From positions 1-9,249 of the forward strand of contig PLSZ01000669.1 in the NCBI GenBank assembly GCA_003164305.1: 9,249 nucleotides of DNA, in the 5' to 3' direction. Each line of letters starts with the position of its first letter. Position 1 is the first letter of the stretch. Made by a program: the position numbers and the translations under genes. Below the pieces are notes generated by a model. It was not told where the DNA came from. It searched no databases and saw nothing but the letters and a program-made list of their open reading frames with translations. Positions 1-6,868 of this stretch are shown in pieces. The DNA is from Acetobacteraceae bacterium. GTDB lineage: Bacteria; Pseudomonadota; Alphaproteobacteria; Acetobacterales; Acetobacteraceae.

Positions 1-28
1 TATCCCGGCCTCACGCGTTCTGGCGGAT

Positions 29-34
29 GAGGAG
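29..34 (+). promoter_or_regulatory. Ribosome-binding site of the MscS-type channel gene
   Basis: GAGGAG lies 5 bases before the ATG at position 40, a near-ideal Shine-Dalgarno match. It supports the ATG at 40 as the start. Confidence 0.7.
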
Positions 35-39
35 TTCCC

Positions 40-2553
40 ATGCGCCCAGATCTTCGTTCGTCAGTGCTCGTCCTGCTGCTCTTGTGCGTCGCGGTCGGAC
101 GGTTCAGCCCGCCGCCCGCCGTCGCCGAGCCAGCTCACACCGGCGCCACCGATGCCTCGCCCCATGCCGGTAACCCCGCGACACGGACGGACGCGCATTC
201 GGCCGCGATGAGCGCCGTGGAGACGCAGCAACTCATCGACACGCTGAACGATCCAAACCGCCGGGCCGCGCTGATCGCGACGCTGGAAAACCTGCGTGAA
301 GCCGCTGCCGCGTCCACGGGCGCCACCCGGCCGGCCGCCAACGCGGCGACGTCCGCCCCCGCCCCCGCCGCCCCGGCGGCGGCCAGGCCTGCCACCACCG
401 CGGTTGTCGCCCTCAAGCCCGACAGTCTCGGCGCGCAACTGATAGCGCACGGCGCGGATCTGGCCGACACCGTCTCGGGCAGTCTGCTGCTGGCGGTGCG
501 CGGCATCGCCAACATTCCCGATTTGCTCCGCTGGATGCGTGAGGTCGGCCAGGATCCCGACACCCTGTTCAAAGGAGCGATCTCCGCCGGCCGGTTGCTC
601 TGCGTAGTGCTGCTGGCGCTGGCCGGAGAATTCCTGGTCTGGCGCCTGACGCACCGGTTCTACGATGCGCTCGCGGCGGACGCGCATCGTCAGGGTCCGG
701 CCGTCGAGCCCGTATTGCCCGAGGATAACGAGGAGGCGACACCGGTTACGCCCGAAATCGCGGTGCCCGCCCCAAACGTCCCAACCTCGGTCGCCCCAGC
801 CTCGGTCGCCCCCTCGGGGGACGGGTGGTTATTGCTGCGGCGGCTGCCGTTCATTCTGATGGCGGCGACCGTGGATCTGCTGCCGCCGCTCGCCTTTCTG
901 GCGTTCGCGACCGTGCTTCTCGGCACGCCGCTCGCCGCTTCCAAATCCGTTCGTACCGTCACGTTGGCGGTTGTCGATGCCTATTTCGTTATTCGAATTG
1001 TCGGCGGCGTGGCGCGGGCGACCTTCGGCGCCCCCTCGGCGCGCCTACGCCTGCTGCCGGTTTCCGACGCCGCCGCTCACTACCTGATGACCTGGGTGAG
1101 GCGGATCGCGATCGTCATCGTCTTCGGTTACGCGGTGTCCCAACTCGCGCTGCTGTTCGGCATGGACAGCGATACCCAGCAAGGGGCTTTGCGTCTGATC
1201 GGCCTGCTCACGCACCTGATGCTCATCGCGATGGTGCTGCAATGCAGGACCCGCGTCGCGGGGTGGCTGGAGGGTTCCGGCGGCGGCCGGCTCGGCGGCG
1301 TGCGCCACATGCTGGCGAGTGTCTGGCACGTCTACGTGATCATCTTCCTGATCGCTTCGTGGATCATCTACGCCGCGGAAACCGCCGACGGGTTCGAGCA
1401 CCTGATCCGCTTCATGCTCTCGACCATCCTCGTCGGACTGGCGGCGCGGGTCGCCGACATCGTGCTGATCGGCGCGCTGGACCGCGGGTTTTCCCTGTCG
1501 GAAACCGACTCGTCCCGCTTCTCGCGCATCGAACAACGGGCCGCGCGCTATCACAGCCCGTTACGCATCCTACTCCGCGTGGTGATCGGAGCGGTCGCCG
1601 CGGTGGCTCTGTTGCAGGTCTGGGGTGTGGACGCGCTTGACTGGTTCAGCCGTGGCGCCCTGGGCGGCCGGCTGGCGGGTTCGGCGGTCACGCTGATCAT
1701 GACATTGGCCGTCGCGATCGCGCTGTGGGAGGCGATCAATGTCGCGATGCAGGTGTACCTGGACGACCTCGCGCGACAAGGCGCGGCGGTCCGCGCCGCC
1801 CGCCTCCGCACGGTCGTTCCGCTGCTGCGCAATACGCTGCTGATCACTCTGATGGTGCTGATCGCGCTGACGGCGATGAGCGAACTCGGCGTCAACATCG
1901 GGCCGCTGCTGGCCGGCGCCAGCATCTTCGGCGTGGCGATCGGCTTCGGCTCCCAGAAACTGGTGCAGGATTTCATCACCGGCATCTTCCTGTTGATCGA
2001 GAACGCCATGCAGGTGGGAGATAACGTGACCGCGGGCGGCCTTTCCGGCACGGTCGAAAATCTTTCGATTCGCACACTGCGGCTGCGCGCCGGCGACGGA
2101 TCGGTGCACCTGATCCCATTCAGTTCCGTCTCCACCGTCACCAACTCCAACCGCGGACTGGGCAATGCCGCCGTTTCGGTCACGGTCGATTACGAGGAGG
2201 ATATCGCCCGCGTCAGCACCGTGCTGACGGACGTCGTGACCGGGATGCGCGGCGAGGAAGCGTTCGCGAATGGCATGCTGAGCGACCTGCAACTCTGGGG
2301 TGTCGATCGGGTCGATGGCAACACGGTGACCTTGGCCGGTCAGATCGTGTGCACGGACTCGGCGCGCTGGGGGGTGCAGCGGGAATTCAACCGGCGGGTC
2401 AAAATCGCGTTCCAGGAGGCCGGCATCCGCATGATGCCTCCCGTCACGGTCATGAGTTTCCGTCACCCGCTGGATATTCGTTTGGAGCGGCCGGACGTCG
2501 CGGAGCGAGAAGTAGCCTCGCCACCACGCCAGCCCGTCGCGGTGACCGAGTAA
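40..2553 (+). CDS. MscS-family mechanosensitive ion channel, YbiO-like, 837 aa
   Basis: Inner-membrane channel that should open under membrane tension and release solutes during hypo-osmotic shock. Residues 1-29 look like a signal peptide (hydrophobic VLVLLLLCVAVG, cleavage after AVA). An Ala/Pro-rich periplasmic stretch follows to about residue 125, interrupted near 58-90 by a helical segment resembling the N-terminal region of E. coli YbiO as I recall it. Around ten hydrophobic segments follow (about 182-200, 268-296, 305-323, 353-373, 383-400, 428-446, 457-480, 508-526, 547-568, 598-615). The pore helix and MscS core lie at about 620-655, with LLAGASIFGVAIGFGSQKLV at 623-642. The beta domain has GDNVTAGGLSGTVENLSIRT at 660-679 and PFSSVSTVTNSNRG at 693-706. 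The alpha/beta C-terminal domain runs to about 805. The length is close to YbiO (about 740 aa) and far above minimal MscS (286 aa), with longer Ala/Pro linkers. Family assignment is firm; orthology to YbiO is inferred. It seems to be transcribed alone. Confidence 0.93.
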   Translation: MRPDLRSSVLVLLLLCVAVGRFSPPPAVAEPAHTGATDASPHAGNPATRTDAHSAAMSAVETQQLIDTLNDPNRRAALIATLENLREAAAASTGATRPAANAATSAPAPAAPAAARPATTAVVALKPDSLGAQLIAHGADLADTVSGSLLLAVRGIANIPDLLRWMREVGQDPDTLFKGAISAGRLLCVVLLALAGEFLVWRLTHRFYDALAADAHRQGPAVEPVLPEDNEEATPVTPEIAVPAPNVPTSVAPASVAPSGDGWLLLRRLPFILMAATVDLLPPLAFLAFATVLLGTPLAASKSVRTVTLAVVDAYFVIRIVGGVARATFGAPSARLRLLPVSDAAAHYLMTWVRRIAIVIVFGYAVSQLALLFGMDSDTQQGALRLIGLLTHLMLIAMVLQCRTRVAGWLEGSGGGRLGGVRHMLASVWHVYVIIFLIASWIIYAAETADGFEHLIRFMLSTILVGLAARVADIVLIGALDRGFSLSETDSSRFSRIEQRAARYHSPLRILLRVVIGAVAAVALLQVWGVDALDWFSRGALGGRLAGSAVTLIMTLAVAIALWEAINVAMQVYLDDLARQGAAVRAARLRTVVPLLRNTLLITLMVLIALTAMSELGVNIGPLLAGASIFGVAIGFGSQKLVQDFITGIFLLIENAMQVGDNVTAGGLSGTVENLSIRTLRLRAGDGSVHLIPFSSVSTVTNSNRGLGNAAVSVTVDYEEDIARVSTVLTDVVTGMRGEEAFANGMLSDLQLWGVDRVDGNTVTLAGQIVCTDSARWGVQREFNRRVKIAFQEAGIRMMPPVTVMSFRHPLDIRLERPDVAEREVASPPRQPVAVTE
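785..814 (+). repeat. Two tandem copies of a 15-base unit inside the channel gene
   Basis: CCTCGGTCGCCCC occurs at 785-797 and again at 800-812, a 15-base period that keeps the reading frame. It encodes the repeated SVAP of a Pro-rich cytoplasmic or periplasmic linker (residues about 249-258). It looks like a replication-slippage duplication in a low-complexity linker. Confidence 0.6.
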
Positions 2554-2618
2554 CGGGACCACCGGTGCCAGCATGCGGTAGCGTTGCGAAAACGGCGTCC
2601 GCGCGGCTGCCTTCCTGT

Positions 2619-2650
2619 TCGCGACCGTGGTCAATTGGTAACCGTCGCGA
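2619..2650. repeat. 32-base imperfect palindrome, possible operator or hairpin
   Basis: Perfect 7-base outer arms TCGCGAC (2619-2625) and GTCGCGA (2644-2650) are centred exactly on the inner palindrome CAATTG (2632-2637). In all, 12 of 16 symmetric base pairs match. Both arms and centre share one dyad axis, as in operators for dimeric regulators. As RNA it would form a modest hairpin, but no T-run follows. Its role is unknown. Confidence 0.45.
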
Positions 2651-2769
2651 CGATGTGAAGAAACCGCGGGGTCAGGCTCGCCGTTTCCGCCTTCCGCCAG
2701 ACCACGGCGATCCGTTCGTGACATCGCGTGACCGGCGATGATGACGCGGCCGGAAACACTGGATATCGT

Positions 2770-2802
2770 CATGCCTTGGCGTCCCCGCGATGCCGAGGCA
2801 TG
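2770..2802. repeat. 11-base-pair stem-loop upstream of the ATP-grasp operon
   Basis: CATGCCTTGGC (2770-2780) pairs with GCCGAGGCATG (2792-2802) around an 11-base loop. Ten Watson-Crick pairs plus one G-U pair form on the plus-strand RNA. It ends 85 bases before the ATP-grasp start codon and is followed only by a short TTT, so it is a poor terminator. It could be a leader structure, a site for a DNA-binding protein, or a factor-dependent end of the channel transcript. Confidence 0.5.
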
Positions 2803-2887
2803 GCTTTCAACTGATCACTCGCATGGCGACCGGCCAATCCCCCATGGACAAAACACATGCCGAACGGGCACGCTCCGCCCCTGACGC

Positions 2888-5401
2888 ATGAACGAGTCGA
2901 TGAACCAACCCCTCGCCCTTGATGAAATGGTCGACGGCGCCAGTGGCGTGCGTCCCCATTGGCGCGGTGTGTTCGGCACTCTGTTCAGTCTCGGTCATGA
3001 AACTCTGGCGGAACGCGCCCGCCTGCTGGAGCGCGCCTTCGTCGAGGAAGGTATCACCTCGATGCTGCCCGGCGACCAGCCGGTCAACTGGCGCTGCGAT
3101 CCGATCCCGCTGATCCTGTCGGCGGAGGAGTTCGCCAGCCTGGAAGTCGGCCTCGCCCAACGCGCGCGGCTGATCGACGCGATCCTGGCGGATATTTACG
3201 GGCCAGGAACGTTGCTGGCGACGGGGGCGATCCCGCCGGATCTGGTGTACGGCAATCCGGCGTTCCTGCGGCCCTGCACGATCGCCGGTTCCGATGTCTC
3301 ACCGGTGCGATACCTGCACGTGTATGCCGCCGATCTGATGCGCGGCCCAGACGGCGTCTGGCGCGTCGTCGCCGATCGCGCCGACCAGGGGCGCGGCCTC
3401 GCCTACGCGCTGGAGAACCGCCGCAACCTCGCCCGCATCATCCCCGAAATCTTCCAGCACCAGCAGATCGAACCGCTGCGCCCGTTCATGGAGAGCATGG
3501 GCGAATCGCTGCGGGCCTTGACCCCCGCCGGCGAGGGCGGCGTCGCCTTGCTGTCGGGCGGCCATGCCGATCCGATGTGGTTCGAGCATGTCCTGCTGGC
3601 GCGAGAACTGTCGATCGGCCTGGTCGAACCCGGCGATCTGACCATCCGCGGCGGCCTGGTTTACCTGAAGACCCTGCGCGGGCTGGAACGCATCAGCGTG
3701 CTGCTCCGCCGTCAGGTGGGATCCCGCATGGATCCGCTGGAACTGACGCATGGCGCCGGGCCGCCCGGCTTACTGGACGCCATGCGCTCCGGCTCGGTGC
3801 ACATCGTGAACCACCCCGGTTCCGCGCTCGCCGAATCGCCCGGGCTGGCAGCCTTCCTGCCCGGCCTGGCGCGGCAAATTCTCGGCGAGGACCTGATCAC
3901 CCCGTCCCAGGCCACACTCTGGCTGGGCGATGGCGCCAATCTGCGGACCGTGCTGCGGGACCTGGAGGGATGGGTCATCCGGCACGCCACCGACGGCGGC
4001 TCCGTTCCGGTCCTGCCGATGCATTTGTCCGTCGAGAAGCGCGCCGAATTGTCCGCTCAGATCGCGGCGAATCCCGCCCATTACGCGGCCCTGGTGGCAC
4101 CCACCCCGTCCGTCGCCCCCTGCGCCATGCCGGAGGGGCTGGTGCCGAGACCGGTCGTGCTGCGGATGTTCCTGGCCCATGACGGCACGACCTGGCGGTT
4201 GATGCCGGGTGGCCTGGCGCGGGCGCTGAACGACGAAGACGCGATCGCCGGCCGGTTGCCGCGCGACGCGGTGTCGAAGGACGTCTGGGTGCTGCCCGAC
4301 GAGTCCGCCGCGACCAGGTTCGTGCCGCTGCTGGACACCCGCCCGCTTGAAATCCGCCGCACCGCCGGCGACCTGCCCAGTCGCGTGGCGGATAACTTCT
4401 ATTGGCTGGGCCGGTATCTGGAGCGGATGGAGGAAGCCGCCCGGCTGCGGCGCGCCCTGATCCCCCGCGTGACCCGGCCTTCGGCCAGCCCGCATGAACG
4501 CGCGGACATCGAATTGCTCACCGCCTGCCTGCGCAAAGCCACCATGCTCCGCGCCGAGGACACGTTCGATCATGGCGCGGTGTCGCGCAACGCGGCCGTG
4601 CTGAGCGCCTTCCGCGCCGAGGGCCCGATGCGCCGGCTTCTGGGCCGCGTCTCGAACATGGCCGGTCAACTGCGCGACCGGCTGACGGGGGAGGTCCACA
4701 CCATCCTCACCCGCTCCCTGCACAGTCTCGGTGAGGCGATGAACAAACTGCCCGCCGATAGCGATCCCCGCGCGGTTGAGCGGGCCTTCGCTCTGACCAC
4801 CGACATCCTGCAATTCTCCGCCGCCATCGCTGGTCTCGCGGCGGAAAACATGGTGCGCGGCGGCGGCCGGTTGTTTTTCGACTTCGGCCGCCGCGTGGAG
4901 CGGGCCCATGCCATCCTGGAGCAGCTCGGCCAGTTGCTGGAACAACCACCCGGCCAGGTGCAGCCGGGCCATGTCGAGGCAGGATTGCAACTGGCGCTGG
5001 AACTGCGGGATTCGGTCATCACCTATCGCAGCCGCTATCTCGCGGTGATGCAGGCCGCGCCGGCGCTGGACCTGATCCTGGCCGACGAGGGTAACCCGCG
5101 CGGCCTGGCGTTCCAGTTGATCGCCATGCGCGACCTGTTGCGGCAGATCACCGAGGAAGGCGATTCGTTGCTGCTCTCGGTGGATCGCGCGTTGCGGGAA
5201 TCTCGGGAAATCGTCACCGACGTATTGCGCGCGCCGAACCAGATGCAGGCGGCCGCGCGCCTCACGGACAAGCTGTCCGAACTGGAATCGCTGGTCGAAT
5301 CGGTCGCCGACCGGGTCTCCCGCCGTTACTTCACCTTGTTGCCGATCGCGCGGAGCCTGACGATGGACGCCGAGCCGGCGGGCTTGTCGGGCGCGGCATG
5401 A
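2888..5401 (+). CDS. Circularly permuted ATP-grasp / alpha-E fusion protein, 837 aa
   Basis: Cytosolic two-domain protein of the COG2308 + COG2307 type. Residues about 30-480 are a circularly permuted ATP-grasp domain (predicted carboxylate-amine ligase). Landmarks are DPIPLILSAEEF (71-82), LAQRARLIDAILADIYGP (89-106), HVYAADLMRGPDG (144-156), YALENR (173-178), VYLKTLRGLERISVLLRR (258-275) and SALAESPGLAAFLP (312-325). Residues about 497-825 are the helical alpha-E (DUF403) domain, opening with ADNFYWLGRYLERMEEAARL (501-520). The segment ADRADQGRG before YALENR differs from the ADRTQAPSG I recall in many relatives, so substrate or nucleotide contacts may differ. A TGA in frame at 2882-2884 rules out a longer start. 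No good Shine-Dalgarno sequence precedes the ATG at 2888; ATG at 2900 is an alternative. The stop overlaps the next start (ATGA), implying translational coupling. Enzyme class is inferred; the substrate is unknown. Confidence 0.91.
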   Translation: MNESMNQPLALDEMVDGASGVRPHWRGVFGTLFSLGHETLAERARLLERAFVEEGITSMLPGDQPVNWRCDPIPLILSAEEFASLEVGLAQRARLIDAILADIYGPGTLLATGAIPPDLVYGNPAFLRPCTIAGSDVSPVRYLHVYAADLMRGPDGVWRVVADRADQGRGLAYALENRRNLARIIPEIFQHQQIEPLRPFMESMGESLRALTPAGEGGVALLSGGHADPMWFEHVLLARELSIGLVEPGDLTIRGGLVYLKTLRGLERISVLLRRQVGSRMDPLELTHGAGPPGLLDAMRSGSVHIVNHPGSALAESPGLAAFLPGLARQILGEDLITPSQATLWLGDGANLRTVLRDLEGWVIRHATDGGSVPVLPMHLSVEKRAELSAQIAANPAHYAALVAPTPSVAPCAMPEGLVPRPVVLRMFLAHDGTTWRLMPGGLARALNDEDAIAGRLPRDAVSKDVWVLPDESAATRFVPLLDTRPLEIRRTAGDLPSRVADNFYWLGRYLERMEEAARLRRALIPRVTRPSASPHERADIELLTACLRKATMLRAEDTFDHGAVSRNAAVLSAFRAEGPMRRLLGRVSNMAGQLRDRLTGEVHTILTRSLHSLGEAMNKLPADSDPRAVERAFALTTDILQFSAAIAGLAAENMVRGGGRLFFDFGRRVERAHAILEQLGQLLEQPPGQVQPGHVEAGLQLALELRDSVITYRSRYLAVMQAAPALDLILADEGNPRGLAFQLIAMRDLLRQITEEGDSLLLSVDRALRESREIVTDVLRAPNQMQAAARLTDKLSELESLVESVADRVSRRYFTLLPIARSLTMDAEPAGLSGAA

Positions 5402-6267
5402 AATATCGTGTCAGCCACATCAGCAATTATGCTTATGGCAGTCCGGTCGATCTCGCGGCGCATCTGCTGCATCTGCGGCCCAGGCGATTGCCGTGGCAAC
5501 AGGTGCTGTCCGATCGGATCATCGCGCAACCGGAAGGATCGCGCCGCCGGGACGCGGAAGATCATTTCGGCAATATGGTGACCTGGCTGTTCCTCGACCG
5601 TCCGCACGCGGATTTCATCGTCACGGCCGAGTCGGTGGTCGAGGTTTCGTTCCCGAAGCCGCCGGAAAAGACGCTGCCCTGGGAGTCCGTGGTCGAGGCG
5701 GCGCACAGCGTCGAGGCGGGAGCGGCGGCGGAGTTTCGCTTCGACAGCCCAATGGCGCCAGCGGTGGCGGAGGCCCGCGATTACGCTCAGGTATCGTTCG
5801 AGAAAGGCCGGCCAGTGCTGGACGCGCTGTGCGACCTCAACCGGCGGATTTACAAGGAATTCCGTTTCCGCGCCGGGGTGACGACGATTTCCACGCCGGT
5901 CACCCAGGTGATGAAACGCCGCGAGGGCGTTTGCCAGGATTTCACCCATCTGATGGTGAGCGCGCTACGTGGGCTTGGACTGCCGGCGCGCTACAACTCC
6001 GGCTACATCCGCACGAAGCCGCCGCCGGGCCATAAACGCCGGCAGGGCTCGGATCAGTCGCACGCCTGGGTAGGCGCGTGGCTGGGGCCGGAGCATGGCT
6101 GGATCGATCTGGATCCGACCAACGGCATCGTGGTTCAGGATGAGCACGTGTTGCTCGGCTGGGGCCGCGATTACGGCGACGTCAGCCCGGTGCAGGGGGT
6201 GATCCTGGGGGGTGGCGCGCATCATTTGAAGGTCGCGGTGGATCTGGAGCCTGACGAGGCGGAGTGA
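5398..6267 (+). CDS. Transglutaminase-like family protein, 289 aa
   Basis: Papain-fold protein of the bacterial transglutaminase-like group (COG1305). The N-terminal beta domain starts with the typical MKYRVSHISNYAYGSPVD and reaches about residue 95. The catalytic core follows, with predicted nucleophile Cys179 in REGVCQDFTHLMVSALRGLG, His222 in SHAWVGAWLG, and Asp239 in DLDPTNG. The C-terminal signature GWGRDYGDVSPVQGVILGGG (254-273) is characteristic of this family. All three catalytic residues are present, so the protein should be an active peptidase or amidase/transferase. Its start overlaps the ATP-grasp/alpha-E stop by four bases, so the pair is one operon. In such operons the ligase is thought to make an amide or peptide bond and the transglutaminase-fold partner to cut or transfer it; this is inference. 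No signal peptide is visible, so it should be cytoplasmic. Confidence 0.93.
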   Translation: MKYRVSHISNYAYGSPVDLAAHLLHLRPRRLPWQQVLSDRIIAQPEGSRRRDAEDHFGNMVTWLFLDRPHADFIVTAESVVEVSFPKPPEKTLPWESVVEAAHSVEAGAAAEFRFDSPMAPAVAEARDYAQVSFEKGRPVLDALCDLNRRIYKEFRFRAGVTTISTPVTQVMKRREGVCQDFTHLMVSALRGLGLPARYNSGYIRTKPPPGHKRRQGSDQSHAWVGAWLGPEHGWIDLDPTNGIVVQDEHVLLGWGRDYGDVSPVQGVILGGGAHHLKVAVDLEPDEAE

Positions 6268-6307
6268 AGGGGGCGGGCAGGCCCTGATCACCGCCATCGT
6301 CAAACCA

Positions 6308-6574
6308 TCAACTGATCAAACTGTCGTAGTCGGCGTGCGACCCAATCCAGAACCAAATCATCACATCGCCTTCGCGGACGCCGAGGGCCCGCCAGTGGAT
6401 GCCAATTCGGACCGACCAAACGTCCTCGCCGGCGGAGGGTACGGGCTTGAAATGCAGACTCGGGTGGCGGGCGTTGGCACTCCACAAGGCTTAAGCGGCC
6501 TTGGCGGTCGCCTGAACCTCGCCGGGAAGTCGGGAGAAGCACGTCCAGAACGCCGGCGTCGCGCGCGAGATCAT
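6308..6574 (-). pseudogene. RelE/ParE-like toxin, broken by a premature stop at codon 28
   Basis: The start ATG (6572-6574) overlaps the antitoxin stop in an ATGA. The frame reads MISRATPAFWTCFSRLPGEV, continues QATAKAA, then hits TAA at 6491-6493. The same frame then stays open for 60 sense codons to a TGA at 6308-6310. That part contains NARHPSLHFKPV, VWSVRIGIHWRALGVREGD and VMIWFWIGSHADYDSLIS, which is the normal core and end of small RelE/ParE-fold toxins (full length would be 88 residues). In relatives I recall, Tyr is common at the interrupted position, so a TAT or TAC to TAA change would explain it. Only a 27-residue stub should be made. A natural nonsense mutation is the simplest reading; a sequencing error cannot be excluded from the sequence alone. 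Confidence 0.85.
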
Positions 6575-6792
6575 GGCTCGGGCGGGAACGACATCTCCGT
6601 TGTCTCACCGTTCGCATGCTGGGCGCGTGCCTGGCGCGCAAGTTCGGCGAGCTTTCGTCCGGAACGGCTGAACCGCTCTTCCCAGCCGCGCTCGGCCTCG
6701 ATCTCCTCGAGTATCAGGCAGGCGATGGTTTCCTGCTCATCCTCCGGCAAGCGGGCAACCGCGGCGATGGCGTGTTCCAGGGTTTTGTTCAT
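6571..6792 (-). CDS. Type II antitoxin (addiction-module family), 73 aa
   Basis: Small acidic helical protein, MNKTLEHAIAAVARLPEDEQ at the N-terminus, followed by a stretch rich in Glu and Ala and a Pro-containing tail (MSFPPEP). This is the usual look of antitoxins paired with RelE/ParE-fold toxins: an N-terminal helical part with the LPEDEQE..A.LILEE.EAE pattern and a C-terminal toxin-wrapping tail. An in-frame GTG at 6801 would add three residues, but it overlaps the Shine-Dalgarno sequence AGGTGA (6798-6803), which sits 5 bases before the ATG at 6792. I therefore prefer 6792. The gene is intact and overlaps the toxin start by four bases. With the toxin broken, this antitoxin is now probably an orphan; it might still repress its own promoter or neutralise related toxins elsewhere (inference). 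Confidence 0.82.
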   Translation of the reverse strand: MNKTLEHAIAAVARLPEDEQETIACLILEEIEAERGWEERFSRSGRKLAELARQARAQHANGETTEMSFPPEP

Positions 6793-6797
6793 GATCT

Positions 6798-6803
6798 TCA
6801 CCT
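6798..6803 (-). promoter_or_regulatory. Ribosome-binding site that fixes the antitoxin start
   Basis: AGGTGA on the minus strand lies 5 bases before the ATG at 6792. The upstream in-frame GTG falls inside this motif, so the ATG is the likely start. Confidence 0.6.
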
Positions 6804-6868
6804 ACCACATTCACAGGCGGTTGAACTCTTTGATCGACCCGTTGTTGGCGATCGAGAGGGCGCGCGGT

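Larger units (their letters stand above)
2554..2887. other. 334-base intergenic region with no credible gene
   Basis: This lies between the channel gene and the ATP-grasp operon. Reading frames here on both strands are only overhangs of shadow frames from the neighbouring genes, without family signature or ribosome-binding site. It contains three inverted repeats: 2619-2650, 2722-2740 (CATCGC/GCGATG around a 7-base loop) and 2770-2802. I found no convincing -35/-10 pair, though the promoter of the downstream operon should lie here. No T-tract follows any hairpin, so a classical intrinsic terminator for the channel gene is not evident. Confidence 0.65.

Noticed and set aside
1570..2772. Long minus-strand open frame (400 codons) over the end of the channel gene and the intergenic region
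   Set aside because: It overlaps the conserved MscS core and has a His/Asp/Arg/Gln-rich shadow composition without motifs.
2807..2817. TCAACTGATCA shared with 6308-6318, considered as a possible insertion footprint
   Set aside because: An 11-base match between two places in a 9-kb window is expected by chance, and the copies do not bracket a mobile element.
3770..4990. Long minus-strand open frame (406 codons) inside the ATP-grasp/alpha-E gene
   Set aside because: High GC keeps antisense frames open. Its translation is rich in Gln, His, Arg and Gly with no family motif, while the plus-strand protein is clearly recognised along its whole length.
40..5401. Channel and ATP-grasp/alpha-E proteins both 837 residues long, considered as a possible duplication
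   Set aside because: The sequences and folds are unrelated, so the equal length is a coincidence.
6268..6307. Possible bidirectional terminator in the 40-base convergent gap
   Set aside because: Only a GGCGG/CCGCC pairing with a 14-base loop was found and no T-run on either strand.
6300..6641. Minus-strand frame of 113 codons over the toxin-antitoxin region
   Set aside because: It is out of frame with both the antitoxin and the toxin. The toxin family motifs appear only in the frame that starts at 6574.
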